64,000 nucleotides of DNA from Hetaerina americana (lineage: Eukaryota > Arthropoda > Insecta > Odonata > Calopterygidae), in NCBI GenBank assembly GCA_022747635.1, contig JAKTNV010000001.1, forward strand, positions 42,773,446 through 42,837,445, given 5' to 3'. Numbering within the stretch: position 1 is the first letter of the stretch; the number at the start of each line of letters is the position of its first letter. The notes under the pieces were generated by a model. It saw only the letters and a list, made by a program, of their open reading frames with translations, made no database searches and was not told the DNA's origin. Shown here one piece after another: positions 13,249 to 25,494 of this stretch. A program made the position numbers and the translations under genes.

Positions 13249-14538
13249 CGAAGGTTACTATTTATATTTAGAGCCTTGACATCACCAAGAGCTTTAGGCG
13301 CCATCTGACGTTTTCATCTGAAATTTTGACCCTTTTAACGCTAACTTTCATCCGAACATTTTGTCGTTTCATCATAACTTCTGTTGTTTAAAGTGACTCG
13401 AAAATTTTATCTCAGCACAAAATGGAGTTAACTCATGAACACTTTCGTTTGATGATTTTTTGCGGCATTCGACGTAGATTATCAAGACAGGAGTGCATCG
13501 ATCAACTTACTTCCACTTTTGGCGATGAAGCCACATACTTTGCCACTGTGAAACGCTGGTGTAACGAATTCCATCATGACCGCCATTCGCTCTGCGAGGG
13601 AAATGGTGAATGTCGTCCAAAATCAGTTGTTGTGCCAGACAACATTGATGCTGTGCAAGAACTAGTAACGGAAGATCGTCATGTAACTTCTTCGAATATC
13701 CTTGAGGATTAGTATGACGAGCATCAATAAAATATTTCATGAAAAATTAGCTATGACTAAAATGTGTTCGTCTTAGATCCCGCATAGTTTGAAAAAAGCT
13801 CAAAAAGATGCTCGTGTCAATTGGTGCCAGGAAATCCTCAAGAAATACAATCGCGGCGAATCAAAAGTTGTTCACGTATAACATCCACACAGGTGACGAA
13901 TCTTAGATCTATGCGTATGAACCCGAAAGACAACAGCAATCCCCTGTATGGGTCTTCCAAGACGAGCCAATTCCAACAAAAGTGATTTGTGCACGAAGCA
14001 AATCGAAGCAAATGATCGCTTGTTTCTTCGGAATGATTGAACATGTGGCAACCTTACCGTTTGAGCAACGTATAACCGTGAACTCTGAATGGTGCACGAG
14101 TATTTGTTTGCCTTAAGTGCTTTGTGAAACACGTAAAAAGAAGCGGCAGCGAAGGATCATTAGTCATCATTAAAATGCAAGATCTCTCTCACAGATCGGC
14201 TGAAACAACTACCTATTCAACTGGCCAATTCTTCGAATATATGGGCCATCCTCTGCACAGCCCTGATTTAGCCCCAAATGACTTCTTTTTACTCCCGTTT
14301 ATCAAGAAAAAATTGCGTGGCCAGTGTTTTTCGGCGCCCAAAGGAGCCGATGATGCATTCAAAAACCATGTTTTGGAGGTACCTTAATCGGAGTGGAAAA
14401 GGTGTTACGAAAATTGGTTTGAGTGCATGCACAAGTGTATTGATTATCATGGAGAATAATTCGAAAAACAATTAAGTCATTTTCAGTAATAAATTAATCT
14501 TATCATTATTAGCCTCAAAATATGAATAGCAACCCTAG
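13249..14538 (+). mobile_element. Decayed mariner transposon with both TIRs
   Basis: A 1290-bp Tc1/mariner element, flanked by TA at 13247-13248 and 14539-14540, the usual target duplication. The left TIR (13249-13275) and the reverse complement of the right TIR (14512-14538) match at about 21 of 27 positions. The enclosed plus-strand transposase is the type that begins near MELTHEHFR and is often annotated as SETMAR-like in arthropods. TIR divergence together with multiple stops and frameshifts shows an old insertion that can no longer make its own transposase. Confidence 0.92.
13422..14474 (+). pseudogene. mariner transposase pseudogene (DD34D type)
   Basis: The transposase normally binds the TIRs through two helix-turn-helix motifs and cuts and pastes the element through an Asp triad. 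The first 96 codons (13422-13712) are open and hold the first HTH (SRQECIDQLTSTFGDE) and the GRPK-like linker (CRPKSVVVP). Downstream the frame is broken. A stop at 13904-13906 replaces the Trp that normally follows the TGDES motif of the first catalytic Asp. The second catalytic Asp (normally HHDNA) is a TAA at 14171-14173, reading H-H-stop-N-A. The third-Asp block SPDLAPNDFFLLPF is preserved at 14262-14303, in another frame. The C-terminal SEWKRCYENWFE-like block also survives. Function is lost. Confidence 0.9.
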
Positions 14539-14540
14539 TA

Positions 14541-16380
14541 ATTTTGAAGAACAATCTGCAAGTCTAAAGGGAAATGGGAAACTTTAACGTTTGCTCTTAC
14601 TGTTTAGGTTTATAATGCTATATATTACTCTCCTCGTGGCTTATTATTTTTCTCTTACTTTATAATCATGCAAAACCTAGGAGTTAAGACGAACATATAA
14701 GAACTGAAATTATATAATGATAAGCGTAATAAAATCTTAAAACCAATTTGGACAATTTGTGTGGGCATGATTTGGCCTCTATATTACATCCCCACACAGT
14801 AAATGCCTTTTTACGCCTCAAAAACTGTATTGCAGAGACACCTGATGAAGTTCGTTGTCATATTTTGTCTGGATTTACTACAAGAACTAGAAAAAACTTT
14901 ATGCATCCAGTAAAACCCCCCTGTATTGCCCTAAAAAAATGTCTTCCAAAATCTACTTCCAATCTAGTATACAGTATACCTGTATTTTACATGGCCAACA
15001 AGACATTTTAAAATCAAATTTCGATTTGAATAATTGATTTTGCAGACCCTTGTTTCAATTTAGCTGAATCTATACGTTTAGTCTGAATGTACATAGAAAA
15101 CGTTTAACCATATTTTCCACGTGATGGAGTAGGTCTGTTTACATTCTAAGTATGCCAACCCACCAGTCGCACGTCATTGACTGGATTTACAATTGCAAAT
15201 CTTATATTCCTAAGGACTCTTACTGTTGCTTTGTTGTCTCTTATTGTTGCTATTTAGGTTCCATTCATAACATCATTTGGGCTGGAATATAAAACCAAGT
15301 TAAACTCTGGCAGTCTTTGACCAGACACGCGCGTCTCGCTCGTAAAAAAAATATTCGTAATCTGGCAAAAATGGAAATTCGGTATTGATTTATACAAAGA
15401 GGAAAGTGCACAACAGAATGGCTAAAAGCACACGGTACTCTGTAAAACCGAGACCCTAAAAACCGAGATCTTGTCATAGAGGTGATTAACCTCTCCCCAC
15501 AAACAACGTAGTTTTCAATATAGGTGTGTACATCGGCGTGGACGGCTTTCCCTTTTGGGAAAAGAATGTTTACAACTCTTTTCAAATATCATCCAGACTT
15601 CTATACATTATAAATTAAACACTATGAAGGGTAATTTCTTTCATAGGTTATCACATTTTGATATTAAATGTTTTATTTCCTTGGATTTTTATCTCCAGTA
15701 TTCTCTGTATAAACAATTCAAGCATAGTTGTTATTAGTACCATAAAAAGTATTTAAGGGGCGAAGGTAGAAGTTTCTAACATGAATAGTAGATGCCATTA
15801 CGTTCTCGATTCTTTTTACGATACAAATGTTATATACCTGATACATAATTAACCTTAAAGATTGGTTCGGATTAGAGGGGCAGAAAATTTCACTCAATTT
15901 TGTAACGTTCACATCAATGTCCCTCACAGATTTATGTTTTGATCATGTTATCCTTACAAATTTCAGCGATAACTCCGACTTGAGAGTTGTTAGACGATAA
16001 AATATTCAATGTCATTATTGAGTTCTGATTTGAACCAATGTGAGGTTCTCTTAAAATACCGATGTCTTAAATTTTCTAATGAAATTACAGTTTTTGCGTA
16101 GAAGTGTATATGTTTTATGTTCATGTACGCATAAGTATGTATAAGTATCTTGTATTCATGAGAATCTTATAAATACCTCACAATATTCGTATTCCAGCTG
16201 GTGCATTATTTTCACTATCACGCCAATTGAATAGTAATGCAAGCATTTACACTAATTTTTAAATAATTACAATTATCTCTTTGCCTTCAAAGCTCAATAC
16301 TGCCTCGTCACTTTGTTTGTGGAATAAAAAACCGTCTCAAATCTCTATTCCCTCCAAACCTCTAAACTTTCCTCCCCTAC
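14541..16380. other. AT-rich DNA, no gene recognised
   Basis: Open frames at 14748-15011 (plus, non-ATG start) and 15265-15585 (minus) do not resemble known proteins. No repeats or RNA genes were identified. Confidence 0.4.
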
Positions 16381-16388
16381 CTACTGTG

Positions 16389-16445
16389 TGACCCGTGACC
16401 CTTGCCAAGGTCACGTCATTGCGTGAAATCGAGCTGACTATAAAA
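16389..16445 (+). promoter_or_regulatory. Nuclear-receptor-like half-site cluster upstream of a TATA motif
   Basis: Two TGACCC half-sites lie one base apart (16389-16394 and 16396-16401, a DR1 arrangement read from the other strand). An AGGTCA half-site follows at 16408-16413; with its preceding bases it reads CCAAGGTCA, the extended site of FTZ-F1/ERR-type receptors. A CRE-like TCACGTCA (16411-16418) overlaps it. TATAAAA follows at 16439-16445. The spacing suits an enhancer/promoter, but no protein-coding exon that I recognise lies downstream. An open frame at 16533-16772 starts with TTG, not ATG. Confidence 0.35.
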
Positions 16446-16779
16446 CAGCTGACAATGACAGTGAAACCATGAGGCAGTGTAAATGATGGGCTGTCATTCT
16501 TTATCCCCTTTACGGAGGCCTCAGGAAAACCCTTGGAATTCTCGGTAGTGAGCCGTGACGCACGAGCTGGTCATTTTTTCATGCGAAATATTCCGTGCCT
16601 ATGTCACGAATACTACTTAACGGAGAAGACAGAGAAGAAAATGGTGAAAAGGAGAGGTAGTTTTTTACACCAACTCCCACCGTTGTCGAAATATTTCAAA
16701 AAAGACGAATTCCTGATCAGGTTTGTTACTCTTTTTCTTGCCGGTGACGTAATGTGGAGAGACGGCAACTAGTGCCTTT

Positions 16780-17955
16780 GACTCACATCGGCCATTTCTC
16801 AACGTATAAATGACTAAAGCTATCATGTGGCAATACTGTGACTCTATCTATTGAATATTATGTTATTATTATACAAAGACAAAGGACTTTGCAGTATTTA
16901 AGAAAACATCAATGTTTTAATTGGTGAATAGGATAATTAAGTCAAATATTTTCCCTGCATGTACCCAGTAAGCAAAACAAAGGAGTAAAGATAAAATTCG
17001 AGAGGAAAATTTTAAATATACAATTTCGATGATTGATTTATTTCCATAAAGTCTCAACAGAAAATTTTTCAAGTTACGAGAAAAATCCTAACACTCTTTT
17101 CAGAGAAAGTATGAAAGAATCTTTGCTCTCAGCGCATTACATAGGTGATTTTATGCAGAGCTTCGAGATCGGAATTTAATTATTACTGCCTCATTTCAAC
17201 AGTTCTTTAATCGGTCAAAAACATGAATCGTAGGATAGTTATCTCAGGGGTCAGAAAATTAAAATGCGATAATATATCTACATCTGCCAAGTCACAGTTA
17301 CTAATCCCCAAGCGGTGAATGACTAACTCAAAGGAATTCATGACATGCAGATAATAATCATTCGTTTCCAGTGAAATCTGAACGGTGGTAGCACGAGCTT
17401 AGTCGGAATTTCTCTCGTCACGAAAGTGACCCTGTGTTTACTCACAGAGGAGTGATGAGTCACTACGTTTTCATAGCTACGATTGACGGTCGTCAAAGCA
17501 ATTATCGTGGCGAAGTTTAAACGAACTCCATGCCCTACGATGTCTTTGAAGAATAATTTTATTAGCAAGGGGAAATTCCAGATTTTAACTAATAAGTATG
17601 GAAGGTCATTCACTTTTAAATATGCACTCTACGGTTATAGTGCCTTACCAAAAGACTGCTACGGCCAACCATTTGCAGGCATTATTTTCTGAGCTATAAT
17701 ACTCGTAGATACCACAACTTAGTCCACAAATGTAGGGCATCCACCAGCGAAACTCTCTTTTCTTCATAATCCTGTGCGCACTCGTTTTTACTAGGCGTTA
17801 CTTCCATCATCTTTGGGAATATCCATGCCCTCTGCCATATCTTCCCAGTTCAAAAGATGAGTGGGGATAATGATTTCATTTAAAAAATAATTATCAAAAC
17901 CACTTCGCTTAAATCATCATTCTCATAGACAACCCACTCATTAAATTAAGATTTT
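16780..17955. other. AT-rich DNA, no gene recognised
   Basis: Overlapping short frames at 17338-17692 on opposite strands have no recognisable content. Nothing else is supportable. Confidence 0.4.
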
Positions 17956-17959
17956 ATGC

Positions 17960-18560
17960 TGTCCCTAACAATTATTATGAACTAAGTATCGAGTAAACAT
18001 TTCCGTGTTTATTTTTTCCATGTTTCTACTTTATTTCCTTCTTCAGCACGCCATGCCGTCCAAAATCCTCTTTCTTCCTGGTTCGTGCTTACCTAATATC
18101 GCATTCCGCCGACTATTACGGCCTTTAATATTCCACTTTCTTGCGGTTTTTACTCCGCCAATCTCCTTAGGGTTCCATCTGGAATCTTCATCTCTTTTTT
18201 TAACATATCTAAAAATGCGTCACTAATATTTCTCTCTGCCGAACATTTTTCTTGGTTTAATTCCATACCAACATTTCAAAGACCTCAAAGCTATTCTAAT
18301 TCTCTCGCGTCAATGATCATAGTATTTTCTATCCTTAAGTGTTTACAAACATTTTCTTAATAACTATACCTTATCGTACCTTCTTATTGTATCTGTTCCT
18401 TTCTCCTTCATGTGTGTATCTACTGCTGCATTCGTTTTCCTCCAAAATACTGCCCAAATACGTGAACTGGTCCATCTACTCTCACTGAGTTCCTCCTAAT
18501 GTTATGTTTCACTATGGCTATCTAATTACTGAAGATCTCATTTTGATTTTACTTCAGCTA
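17960..18560 (-). pseudogene. Possible highly decayed LINE fragment
   Basis: Read on the minus strand, this stretch has the texture of the post-RT region of the LINEs seen elsewhere in the window. A segment around 18460-18510 gives NIRRNSVRVDGPVHVFGQ, similar to the I-x-I-G-G-x-x-V-E-x-V-x-x-F-x-Y-L-G block. An EAFEMW-like stretch follows. Stops and frameshifts are frequent and the match is weak, so it may be a very old insertion or chance. Confidence 0.3.
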
Positions 18561-18564
18561 ACCT

Positions 18565-20790
18565 TAACACACCGGAAAATAAAGGAAAAAAACCCATGAG
18601 TCATCCAAGACGATCATATATAGTATAAAATTATTTCCGCATAACCTGTTTTCGTCCTTTGTCAAAAGGTAGAAAGGATATTTTGCTGTGTTTTCTTTAA
18701 AAAATAAATAAGCCTTGAAATCTTCTTCCCTAATTTATTTCTTATCAGAAGTAATTTACTTTTCTTATAAACCTCAGGTATCTTAGGTTTATTCATATAA
18801 TAGCAAGTAACAACCCATGCAAAAGAGTTAATTTCGTCAGTCCCAAACAAAAGCAACAAAGTAACACAGTAAAGGATTTGACAACTTTGCCATTGGCAAC
18901 ACAAATCCGTAAATAAATATAAATATATATGTTTATATTTTAAACAGATAAAATATTTACTACCAATAAAAACGTAGAGGTACATTCAAATATCTGATAA
19001 TTATAGCATTCATTTTATATTCTTTGACTTATTTGCTTTCATGAGTCCTATGAACTTTTTGCGAAATTAAATATGTCTTTTAAATTTCATTTACGTTCCC
19101 ATCGTCCTAGCTATGTTGCTCAATTCAATGACGTGACGTTTTAATTACTTGATGAGCTGATGTGCAACTTTAGATAGAAAATGTCATTATTAGACAGCCA
19201 TTTTATTTTGTTTTGGAAGGAAAAAATTGATATTGAAACTTTCTGAACACTTTATTATACTTACAATGTGAGCAATTACTGAAATTATTTAAATACTTCT
19301 AACTATATTTTCGTTGAAATAAATTCGCCGATGGAACCACGACATGTAATGGATTCAAACTGGTGCAGTTCTCAGCGTTAACAAGCAAACAAACTCCGCG
19401 CCTCCAAGACCCTATTATATTGTCATGAGTGAAAGAATTCTCTGTGCTTTCGTACGTAGACTACATTTTAATGCCACAACGCTGGCACCTACAAGAGTAA
19501 GTGGCTGCCACAAAAGGGTCACTATAAAGTAGATCTCCGTAATTATCTCCGTACTTCTCTTTGTTTCCTCTACATTCTAATTATGATTCCGAATTTTGGT
19601 TCCAATTACTTACCCTTTCTCAACAGTACTTAGGCCTTTGACGACAGGTACAGAACATTTCCATCATCCACATAAATTACGACGGCAAAGAACGGAATTT
19701 CTGGTGATGATGTTGGCTTCTGTGACGCTCAACATTTTCCATTTAGACTTAAAATAACTACATAAATGGCTGTGTAAGGCAAAATAAAAATATTTTACAT
19801 CCACCTATCTATCCAGCGTGGCATTATGAAGACTATAATTGTTAATGTTAAATTTATTTTAAAAGAAGAGAAAAACTTTAAACGATACCTGATATAATAT
19901 AACATTAAAACTTATTTTATGTACAAGAATTTAAGCTTATTCAAGCTTTTTAAGTATCAGCATAAAACTTTGGTATCGAAGGAAATTATTAGTATCCTAT
20001 TTCTACATTGCTAATTTTTCCCTTTTCGGTTTTCTGCAATTGCTTATCTGTGTCTGTATTTCAGCAAATTATTTCGTTTTCAACAGGAAAAATTTTCGAA
20101 AATGCTTATCTCAATATTATTTTGTGTCCATAAAATATCATTATCTAATTTTATAGGTGCCATAAGGTGCCATATAAGGTAACTCTATAATGTTATTTAA
20201 CACGTTTTCCCTCACGTAGTAATTTCTCCCCTGCATTTTCTTGCAGCATACGTCAGAAAATTTCCTAGCATTGCTTCTTTTACTTGTTGCTTTCTTTCAG
20301 CATCATTGTATTAGAGTGAATATTATATTCCCTTCTTTCAAGAATTTGGTAATTATATCTTCGACTCGATCAAAATAAAAATACGATGAACGCCCATGGT
20401 TTGCAATTGAGAATTTTCCCTACTTTATGGAAAATCAATCAGAATTGTGTATGTAAACGAACCCAATTAGAACTTATCATAATCTAAAAAAAACCACTAG
20501 TCGCTTTTAGGGCGTGTGAGGGAATTTAGGACACGAGCTTTTTAGACTTGGATCATTCAATAATTCCTTAGAAAATACTATAGATGACTCTCGTAGTATT
20601 ATAAAAGGTTGGCTTTTGATATGCCTAATCTAATCGCTTTAGGTGCCCATACGTGCTATGCTCAATAATTCCTTTGAAAATTCAAGATATATAGTGTTTG
20701 GAACAATTCTCAATTAGTATGCATCTTCTATCACTATAGTGTTTTTGAATTTTCGGTTATATCATCAAGTGGTTTCACTTTTGAGGTCGA
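18565..20790. other. AT-rich DNA, no gene recognised
   Basis: No gene or element was identified. A short tandem duplication (aggtgccata, twice, then a partial unit) occurs near 20156-20180. Confidence 0.45.
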
Positions 20791-20799
20791 TAATAGCCA

Positions 20800-21835
20800 C
20801 AAACTATTGTTTGTTTCAGTGAAAGAAAAAAATGAGTTTTGCGGGGAATAAACACCTATATTTTAAAGCTTAACATTGATAAAATCCGAACTGGATGAAG
20901 ATCATTGCACGTCTGCTCCTGCGTCTTCGACGGTCTACAATTATGTCAATGAATATAAAGGTGGGCATAGACCCACAAATAATGAGCATCTTTTAACACG
21001 TCCAGGCGAGGTGACTTCTTGGGAAATGATTAACAAAATCCATGATATGGTTTTAAGTGATCAACAAAAAAGTTTGCAAAATATTTGAGGCCACAAGGTT
21101 ATCAGGAGAAACAGTGTTCTAATCTCGAACAGATCGTGCCGCATTTGCTCTCAGAGGAGAAAAAACGCAAGCGTTTGGTCGATTTGAGGTTGGTTTGGCG
21201 CTTTTACGTCGTAAGTCTGAGAGATTTCTACGTCAGTATTTTCTGCGTTAGTAACTTAGACGAAACATGGATACACTGCAACACTCCAGAGACAAAGGAA
21301 AAGTCAAAATAGCATGTTCCTAATGGTGCTTCAGCACCAAAAAAGCCAGAGACGGTGAAATGGGCCGACAAGATGATGGCCACGGCTTTTGGAGATGCAC
21401 TTGGAATTATCTATGTACATCAATTTCTTGCTATAAGAATGAAAGATAATTGGATAGTATTATACGTAGTTACTGCAGCGTTTGGGAGAATAAATCAAGA
21501 AAAACTTTCTCATTTGGCAGAATTAAATTCAGTATCATCAAGACGATGCACGGGTCCACACATGCGCTGTTTCCATGGCGTAAGTTCAGGGATTAAAGTT
21601 CAAATTATTAAAACACCTTCTATTTTACCAGATTTGGCTCCCATTGGCTTTTTTTATTTCCAAAATTGAAATAACGGCTTCGCAGAAAATGATTCACGTC
21701 GCACGAGGAGACCATCGCAAACATGTATGCCTATATTGAGGACCTTCCGAAATCCTACTCTTTGGATGACTTAAAAAAGTTGGAGAAATTATGGGAAAAG
21801 TATATCCGGCTTATTTGATGGTAAACCAAAATAAA
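20800..21835 (+). pseudogene. Decayed irritans-like mariner transposase
   Basis: A second, unrelated mariner remnant. The frame from 20876 carries the first HTH region (IKSELDEDHCTSAPASSTVY) and KIHDMVLSDQQ of the second. After frameshifts come DETWIHCNTPETKEKSK (first catalytic Asp intact) and NGASAPKKPETVKWADKMMA. HQDDAR at about 21537-21554 keeps the second Asp. In the third block PDLAPIGFF the catalytic Asp is Gly (GGC at 21646-21648). The C-terminal end reads YIEDLPKSYSLDDLKKLEKL, and an AATAAA lies at 21830-21835. The order and wording follow irritans-subfamily mariners. I could not find convincing TIRs, so element ends are approximate. It is inactive by frameshifts, stops and the lost Asp. 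Confidence 0.85.
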
Positions 21836-22199
21836 TGGTTCTCTTATTTTTTCCTTAGGATTTGTTGAACCACTCACGTTTGTTAATATGCACTTATACA
21901 CATTTACGCACACACAAACTCGCTCGCATTGAAATCATGCAATACTGAGCGTATTCAAATAAAGATTTATGTCTTTTTGAATAAAAAAGTTGGAATCGTT
22001 ACGTTTGATTATGCTGTAGGTACACTTATGCATCGTACGAGGAGAGGTTATTCATCACTTGAACCAGATTTGTCAGTGATGGTGCACAATTCTCTAATAT
22101 TCAGGCATTCCATAACCGTATGCGTGTCAATGCATTGAAGAGTCCCTGCATAGATACTAAAGCATTTGGGGGAAAAGGGGAAGAAAGAACTTTTATGGA

Positions 22200-23245
22200 A
22201 CCATTATACAAGTTTGATTTCACACGCGGTAAAGGCATTAGAATCGTCAACAAGAGAATGCAGAAGAAAAAAATTGTGTGCTCAGGAGAAGACCAACTTG
22301 GATTTAGAAAAGGGCTGGAAAACCTTGGTGCTTAAGTAATAAATAAAGTGATTAATAGATACATAAAATCTTTCTGAATTTTGAAAAGGAGTCCGACAGA
22401 GTAACTAGGCACAATAATTTAGCATTTTGCAAAATGTGTTGGCACACTGGAGAAATAGACGACTTCCCTGAAACTCTTACATACCTTAGACTGCACAGGT
22501 GCAGATGGCGAATAGAGATTCGGAATGAGTTAGAAAGGAGAATGGTACAGATGTGTTAATTTTATTACCTATTCTTGCCGATTTATATGTGAAAATGAGA
22601 CGGGCTGGCATCTAGAGTGAAAGGTGGGCAATTCTTCAAATCATTTAGATTTTCGGATGATCAGACGTTGGTTATCCAGTTAGCCAAGGGATTACAATTA
22701 ATACTTGGCGCCTTACATTATCAGGATGATTGACATGGGATGCAAATTAATCGTGAGAAAACTAAAGTAATGAGATTCTCTAGAAAAAGTATACTGAGGT
22801 GAAGACTTAAGTTGACATCAATTAGAAACTGGAAGATTTCACCCCTTCAGATTCTTTATGAGGAGGGTGGGCAGAGTGATAGGAAGTACTTTGTTAGTCA
22901 ATAAAGCGATTAAAAAGGAGCGGAAGTTAACGTCAGACGACTTAAGTAAAAATATAAAGAAATTACAAGTGAAAACTTTGATATAGAGCATAGTTTTTGT
23001 ATTTCTCGAAAACTTGTTCTTTTTTTTCTGTCGTTCAGAAGGAAGATAAATGTGCATTAGAAACTTTTGATATGTGAGTGTAGCGAATGATGGGAAAGAT
23101 AAATGGAACGAAGGTAAACAAGCGATGAAGTTCTAGGTGAAGTGGGGGAAGAGATGCGGCTGTTGGGAGCAATTCGAAGAAGGTAGGACCAGTGGCCACA
23201 GTTGAAGGAACACTCCAGATGAAATGCTCTGTAATTTTTCTGTCC
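22200..23245 (+). pseudogene. Decayed LINE, reverse transcriptase and C-terminal region
   Basis: Starting about 0.4 kb after the mariner remnant, this copy begins in the RT palm region: GIRIVNKRMQKK, then GEDQLGFRKG at about 22285-22320. The central RT is largely lost. It resumes with KSFRFSDDQTLVIQLAKGLQ (about 22640-22700), in which both Asp of the FADD-type catalytic box survive. GMQINREKTKVMRFSRK follows at about 22740-22790. Then come the VGRVIGSTLLVNKAIKKE and SDDLSKNIKKLQVKTL blocks. The last part (23090-23240) has the EVLGEVGEE and AIRRR blocks in shifting frames. The endonuclease is absent. It belongs to the same broad LINE group as the 30-33 kb copy. Confidence 0.8.
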
Positions 23246-23249
23246 ATTT

Positions 23250-25120
23250 ATTATGCATGTTCTTTCCTATTTCTTTCCGAATTTTCACTCCCCAACATGG
23301 CTGTCGTATCTAACAAGTCGCCCATTTGTAATTACAAAAATTTTAATTAACATTTTCAGCTAAAAATATTGTGAGAACTTGAATTATATTTTCGAAAATA
23401 ACGAAACGGGGCCGAATGTAGCTTAGATAAAAGGCACTTAATCTGTAACAATTGGACAACTCTTCCTTTGATTGAAAGTAAAACAGATTCAAAACAAATA
23501 TATAGGTAGCATTTCGGTTTTTAAAATTTTCTGACTGATACGATATATCGCACCATACGCTGAGATAAAATATTGTACATTGAATGATAGCTGAATTTAA
23601 ATTATTAATATTAACTATGATGAAGAGGTAAATATAAATACCTAGAAACGTTTTTTCCCTATTATTGACTTATACCAATTTACTCAAAAGTGATCAAATT
23701 CCATTATTGGGCTAACACCAATGAACGCGTCAAGTTTCCTTGATTCTTTATAAATTAATATACGTTACAGCATTTTTCATGTGGAATACTATTTGATTAA
23801 TTTCGTTGACTGTAACTAATCACTGAAGAATATGTTGTGACACACGAAATTAAGCTGTAGGAGTATTCCAAGAAGTGTGAATTGCATCGACAAGGGATTT
23901 ATACATTTCAGTCAATTTTTCATTATTAATTCCGACTGAATTGCCGTTCGAAGTAGAATGTCACCATAGATTTTTTCTCTTTTCTACGTTTCTCCTGAAG
24001 ATAAGAACGACGATGACATACGAAATTTTCAGATAAGATAAGGCAATGGTCCATGTTCTTGTAGATTATGCATTCAGTTCAATATTTTTATTTTGATAAT
24101 GTTTTCTGTGTTACCTAAGTATATTATTAATATTGATAGTTAATATACAAAGCATTTGTATATTTTACCGTGAAAAATGTGTTTGATAAATTTCAATTGT
24201 TTTCAGTACATGTAAAAGTTTTTGGAATTCATAAATCTGCAACAATTTTATGAATAATTACCCATGATATGTTAAAAACATTCTAATTCACTATATCCAC
24301 GGGTCATTAAGAAGTTTATCATTCATACCTGGGGCCCAATAAGAATGTTTTTAAGCCATTTAGCAGACACTTGTACTGGTAAAACGTCTTCTCCAGTAAT
24401 ATATCACAAATTAATTTTATGCGATTTTCTAAGAATTAGCTATTTTCTTTGGATGTTAACACTTCAAGTCTAAACTAGAAGAGTAATCTAAAACTGAATT
24501 ATTTTAATGCAAGTATATAAAATAGTTCAAAACTTGACAAATTATTTAATATTTATTTTAATAACACCTTTAAACCTATTACTGATAATATGGAAAAATG
24601 TACCCGAAGATTTTCAATTGTAGTAAAGTGAATGGCATTATATCCATATGCTACTATCAGCCACCTTTCATTTTGGATATTACCAAATGGAGAAAATGAA
24701 TACGTCAAATAAAAAATTTTAAGCTGCTGCTCCGGCTATTTTCCTTGCTGTGTGCTACACACCGCCCAAGGAACAAGTCACTCAATATGGGAATGCCTCA
24801 TACGGGAATCAATCCTTCGAACACTTCATTCGAAGGGCTCCTTTTTTGCTAATCTATCAGGTGGACTATCTGGCATAAATAAGAGAGATACGAAATAACG
24901 GGTTAGATGAAAACAGTTGGCAGGAGTCTCCACTGGATTAATGCATCAAACTAACCCTTAGATCACATTATTTAAAAAGTAGGTATTACTTAAACTACGC
25001 ACTGACTATGGCGAGTATATTTTTCTCCGAATCAAAACTACGCAGAGCTACGTACTTTATTCCTTTCCACTCAACGCCATCTTTGTCAATTCGATCGATG
25101 CACGAATAAAAGTGCGTGGA
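23250..25120. other. AT-rich DNA with one hairpin
   Basis: No gene was identified. CCTTCGAA (24814-24821) and TTCGAAGG (24829-24836) form a perfect 8-bp stem with a 7-nt loop. A run of six T follows at about 24841-24846. Confidence 0.4.
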
Positions 25121-25127
25121 GTAGATG

Positions 25128-25490
25128 TCCTCTCTCTATCTCTCTCTAGACCCTCTCGTTGTTTACCTCCTAATGTTCCACCACGTTTCCCCGCGTAACT
25201 CTGCCCATAAACTCATCATCATGAAATGACGAGGACTCTCCTAAAGTTACATCACCCCCTCCCCCATGGTGATTGATGGCCCAGGGGCTGGGGGTGACGA
25301 ATCGGTCGGTAGGCCTCTGGTGGTTGCCATGGTGACGTACGGTTTGGCAAGCTATCCAAATTCCGAACAAGCTCAACGGAGAACGGGTCGCATACAGAGC
25401 CACCGCGATGATTTGGCAAAGTGGTACCCAGACATCTACATCTGCCTCCAGAATATTGGAAAACCGCAACCATGAATTTTTCCAAGCCAT
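25128..25490. other. GC-richer island with CT microsatellite and X-box-like site
   Basis: A CT-rich microsatellite (25129-25148) leads into a GC-richer segment with overlapping open frames on both strands (25170-25490 minus, 25266-25475 plus), none recognisable. GTTGCCATGGTGAC at 25323-25336 fits the RFX X-box consensus RYYNYY-N2-RRNRAC. Regulatory use is inference only. Confidence 0.3.
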
Positions 25491-25494
25491 TGAC

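Noticed and set aside
14748..15011. 87-codon plus frame after the 13 kb mariner
   Set aside because: Starts with TTG; first in-frame Met is about half way through; unrecognised.
16533..16772. 79-codon frame downstream of the TATA motif as a gene
   Set aside because: It begins at TTG, has no ATG in a good context and no recognisable domain.
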